Shown: in pieces, positions 62,661 through 64,000 of the stretch
Numbering within the stretch: the first letter of the stretch is position 1
How the letters are laid out: each line of letters opens with the position of its first letter
DNA from: Alphaproteobacteria bacterium
GTDB lineage: Bacteria; Pseudomonadota; Alphaproteobacteria; Micropepsales; Micropepsaceae
Reading direction: 5' to 3'
DNA length: 64,000 nt
Assembly: GCA_016124635.1 (NCBI GenBank)
Contig: WGNJ01000017.1
Coordinates: 62,001 to 126,000 of the forward strand
Made by a program: the position numbers and the translations under genes
The notes under the pieces: generated by a model
The model's database searches: none
Seen by the model: the letters and a program-made list of their open reading frames with translations, nothing else
What the model was told of the DNA's origin: nothing

Positions 62661-62687
62661 TTGGCACTCACGATACCTGAGTGCTAA
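62661..62687 (+). promoter_or_regulatory. CIRCE operator (HrcA site)
   Basis: TTGGCACTC-N9-GAGTGCTAA, one mismatch to the CIRCE consensus TTAGCACTC-N9-GAGTGCTAA, 42 bp before groES. HrcA repressor binds it when GroEL is free; heat releases it. hrcA is not in the window. Confidence 0.95.
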
Positions 62688-62729
62688 CAGCTCCCATTTC
62701 AGATGCATCAGATATCCACGGAGAAGAAC

Positions 62730-63047
62730 ATGACGAAGTTTCGTCCGCTCGGCGACCGCGTGGTCGTAAAGCGCGTCCAGGAGGACACGAAGACCGCCGG
62801 CGGCATCATCATTCCCGATACCGCTCAGGAGAAGCCGCAAGAAGGCGAAGTGGTCGCGGTTGGTCCCGGCGCCCGCGACGAGAAGGGTGAGCGCATCACT
62901 CCCGAAGTGAAGGTCGGCGACCGCATCCTGTTCGGCAAGTGGTCCGGCACCGAAGTGAAGGTCGACGGGCAAGACCTGTTGATCATGAAAGAGTCCGACA
63001 TCATGGGCGTGCTCGAGGGCAAGAGCGCCACGAAGAAGGCGGCCTAA
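62730..63047 (+). CDS. groES: Co-chaperonin GroES
   Basis: 105-residue 10-kDa co-chaperonin, heptameric lid of Gro[15 protein letters not shown], the mobile loop [17 protein letters not shown] (~19-37) and the C-terminal [15 protein letters not shown] are canonical. ATG at 62730 after CGGAG; an ATG at 62703 would add nine atypical residues. First gene of groESL under CIRCE control. Confidence 0.97.
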   Translation: MTKFRPLGDRVVVKRVQEDTKTAGGIIIPDTAQEKPQEGEVVAVGPGARDEKGERITPEVKVGDRILFGKWSGTEVKVDGQDLLIMKESDIMGVLEGKSATKKAA

Positions 63048-63074
63048 GAACCATCCGGTTCGGGTCGCTTTTTG
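63048..63074 (+). promoter_or_regulatory. Weak hairpin between groES and groEL
   Basis: GAACC-ATCC-GGTTC followed by GGGTCGCTTTTTG directly after the groES stop. A short stem plus T-run could partly end transcription or set the groES:groEL ratio, or mark an mRNA processing site. Confidence 0.3.
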
Positions 63075-63102
63075 TTGCGCTTATCCCGTCACATCCGACT
63101 AG

Positions 63103-64000
<898 letters not shown>

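Overview
The window is about 60% GC and looks like a chromosomal segment of an alphaproteobacterium, most likely Hyphomicrobiales (Bradyrhizobium/Xanthobacteraceae side). This is inferred from the hisS-hisZ-hisG order, a CIRCE-controlled groESL, a FixK/FNR-type box, Omp25-like barrels, DUF4188/DUF1330/DUF1801 genes and many acyl-CoA genes. Genes are dense, with many 4-bp ATGA overlaps. I saw no insertion sequence, integrase, prophage or CRISPR array.

1-6.2 kb: a hybrid CHASE3 histidine kinase cut by the left edge, then a minus-strand acyl-CoA module (class III CoA-transferase, acyl-CoA dehydrogenase, crotonase-fold protein) divergent from an IclR regulator, with a palindromic operator between. 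6.2-13.3 kb: a universal stress protein gene divergent from a tightly overlapping operon of GT4 glycosyltransferase, PEP synthase, GalT-like transferase and D-2-hydroxyacid dehydrogenase, with a consensus FixK/FNR box in the divergent region. This suggests a low-oxygen carbon and energy programme. 13.3-18 kb: feoAB iron uptake, VOC and NTF2-fold proteins, and a secF without secD. 18-24 kb: a PQQ quinohemoprotein alcohol dehydrogenase with a possible lanthanide-type extra Asp, then hisS-hisZ-hisG.

24-36 kb: a glutamine-synthetase-like ligase, a 3-ketodihydrosphingosine-reductase-like SDR, a secreted thioredoxin, an Omp25-like barrel, an amidohydrolase, a metallo-beta-lactamase-fold hydrolase, a small lipoprotein, and a 1,104-residue outer-membrane protein made of (8-stranded barrel + omptin) repeated twice. 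A second histidine kinase and a GNAT follow. 36-47.5 kb: DUF4188 protein, OPT transporter coupled to a VOC/double-cupin fusion, LuxR solo, TPR-sulfotransferase, small secreted and membrane proteins, cytochrome b561, a duplicated DUF2541-like protein, a single-domain voltage-gated channel and tRNA-Phe.

47.5-59.7 kb: a lipid/acyl-CoA neighbourhood (dienoyl-CoA isomerase-like protein, two hotdog thioesterases, AKR, SDR, cNMP-patatin phospholipase, DhlA-like hydrolase, thiolase), a Ca-type beta/gamma-crystallin, an SdpR-SdpI-like pair and a CurA-like reductase interrupted by one in-frame TGA. 59.7-64 kb: dsbD-like and redoxin genes, then groES and the 5' part of groEL behind a CIRCE operator.

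The most unusual item is the four-barrel double omptin at 30769-34083. The FixK-box operon, the interrupted reductase, the predicted lanthanide-type dehydrogenase and the sequestered-RBS and palindromic-operator elements come next. Functions are assigned by reading motifs; no database search was run.
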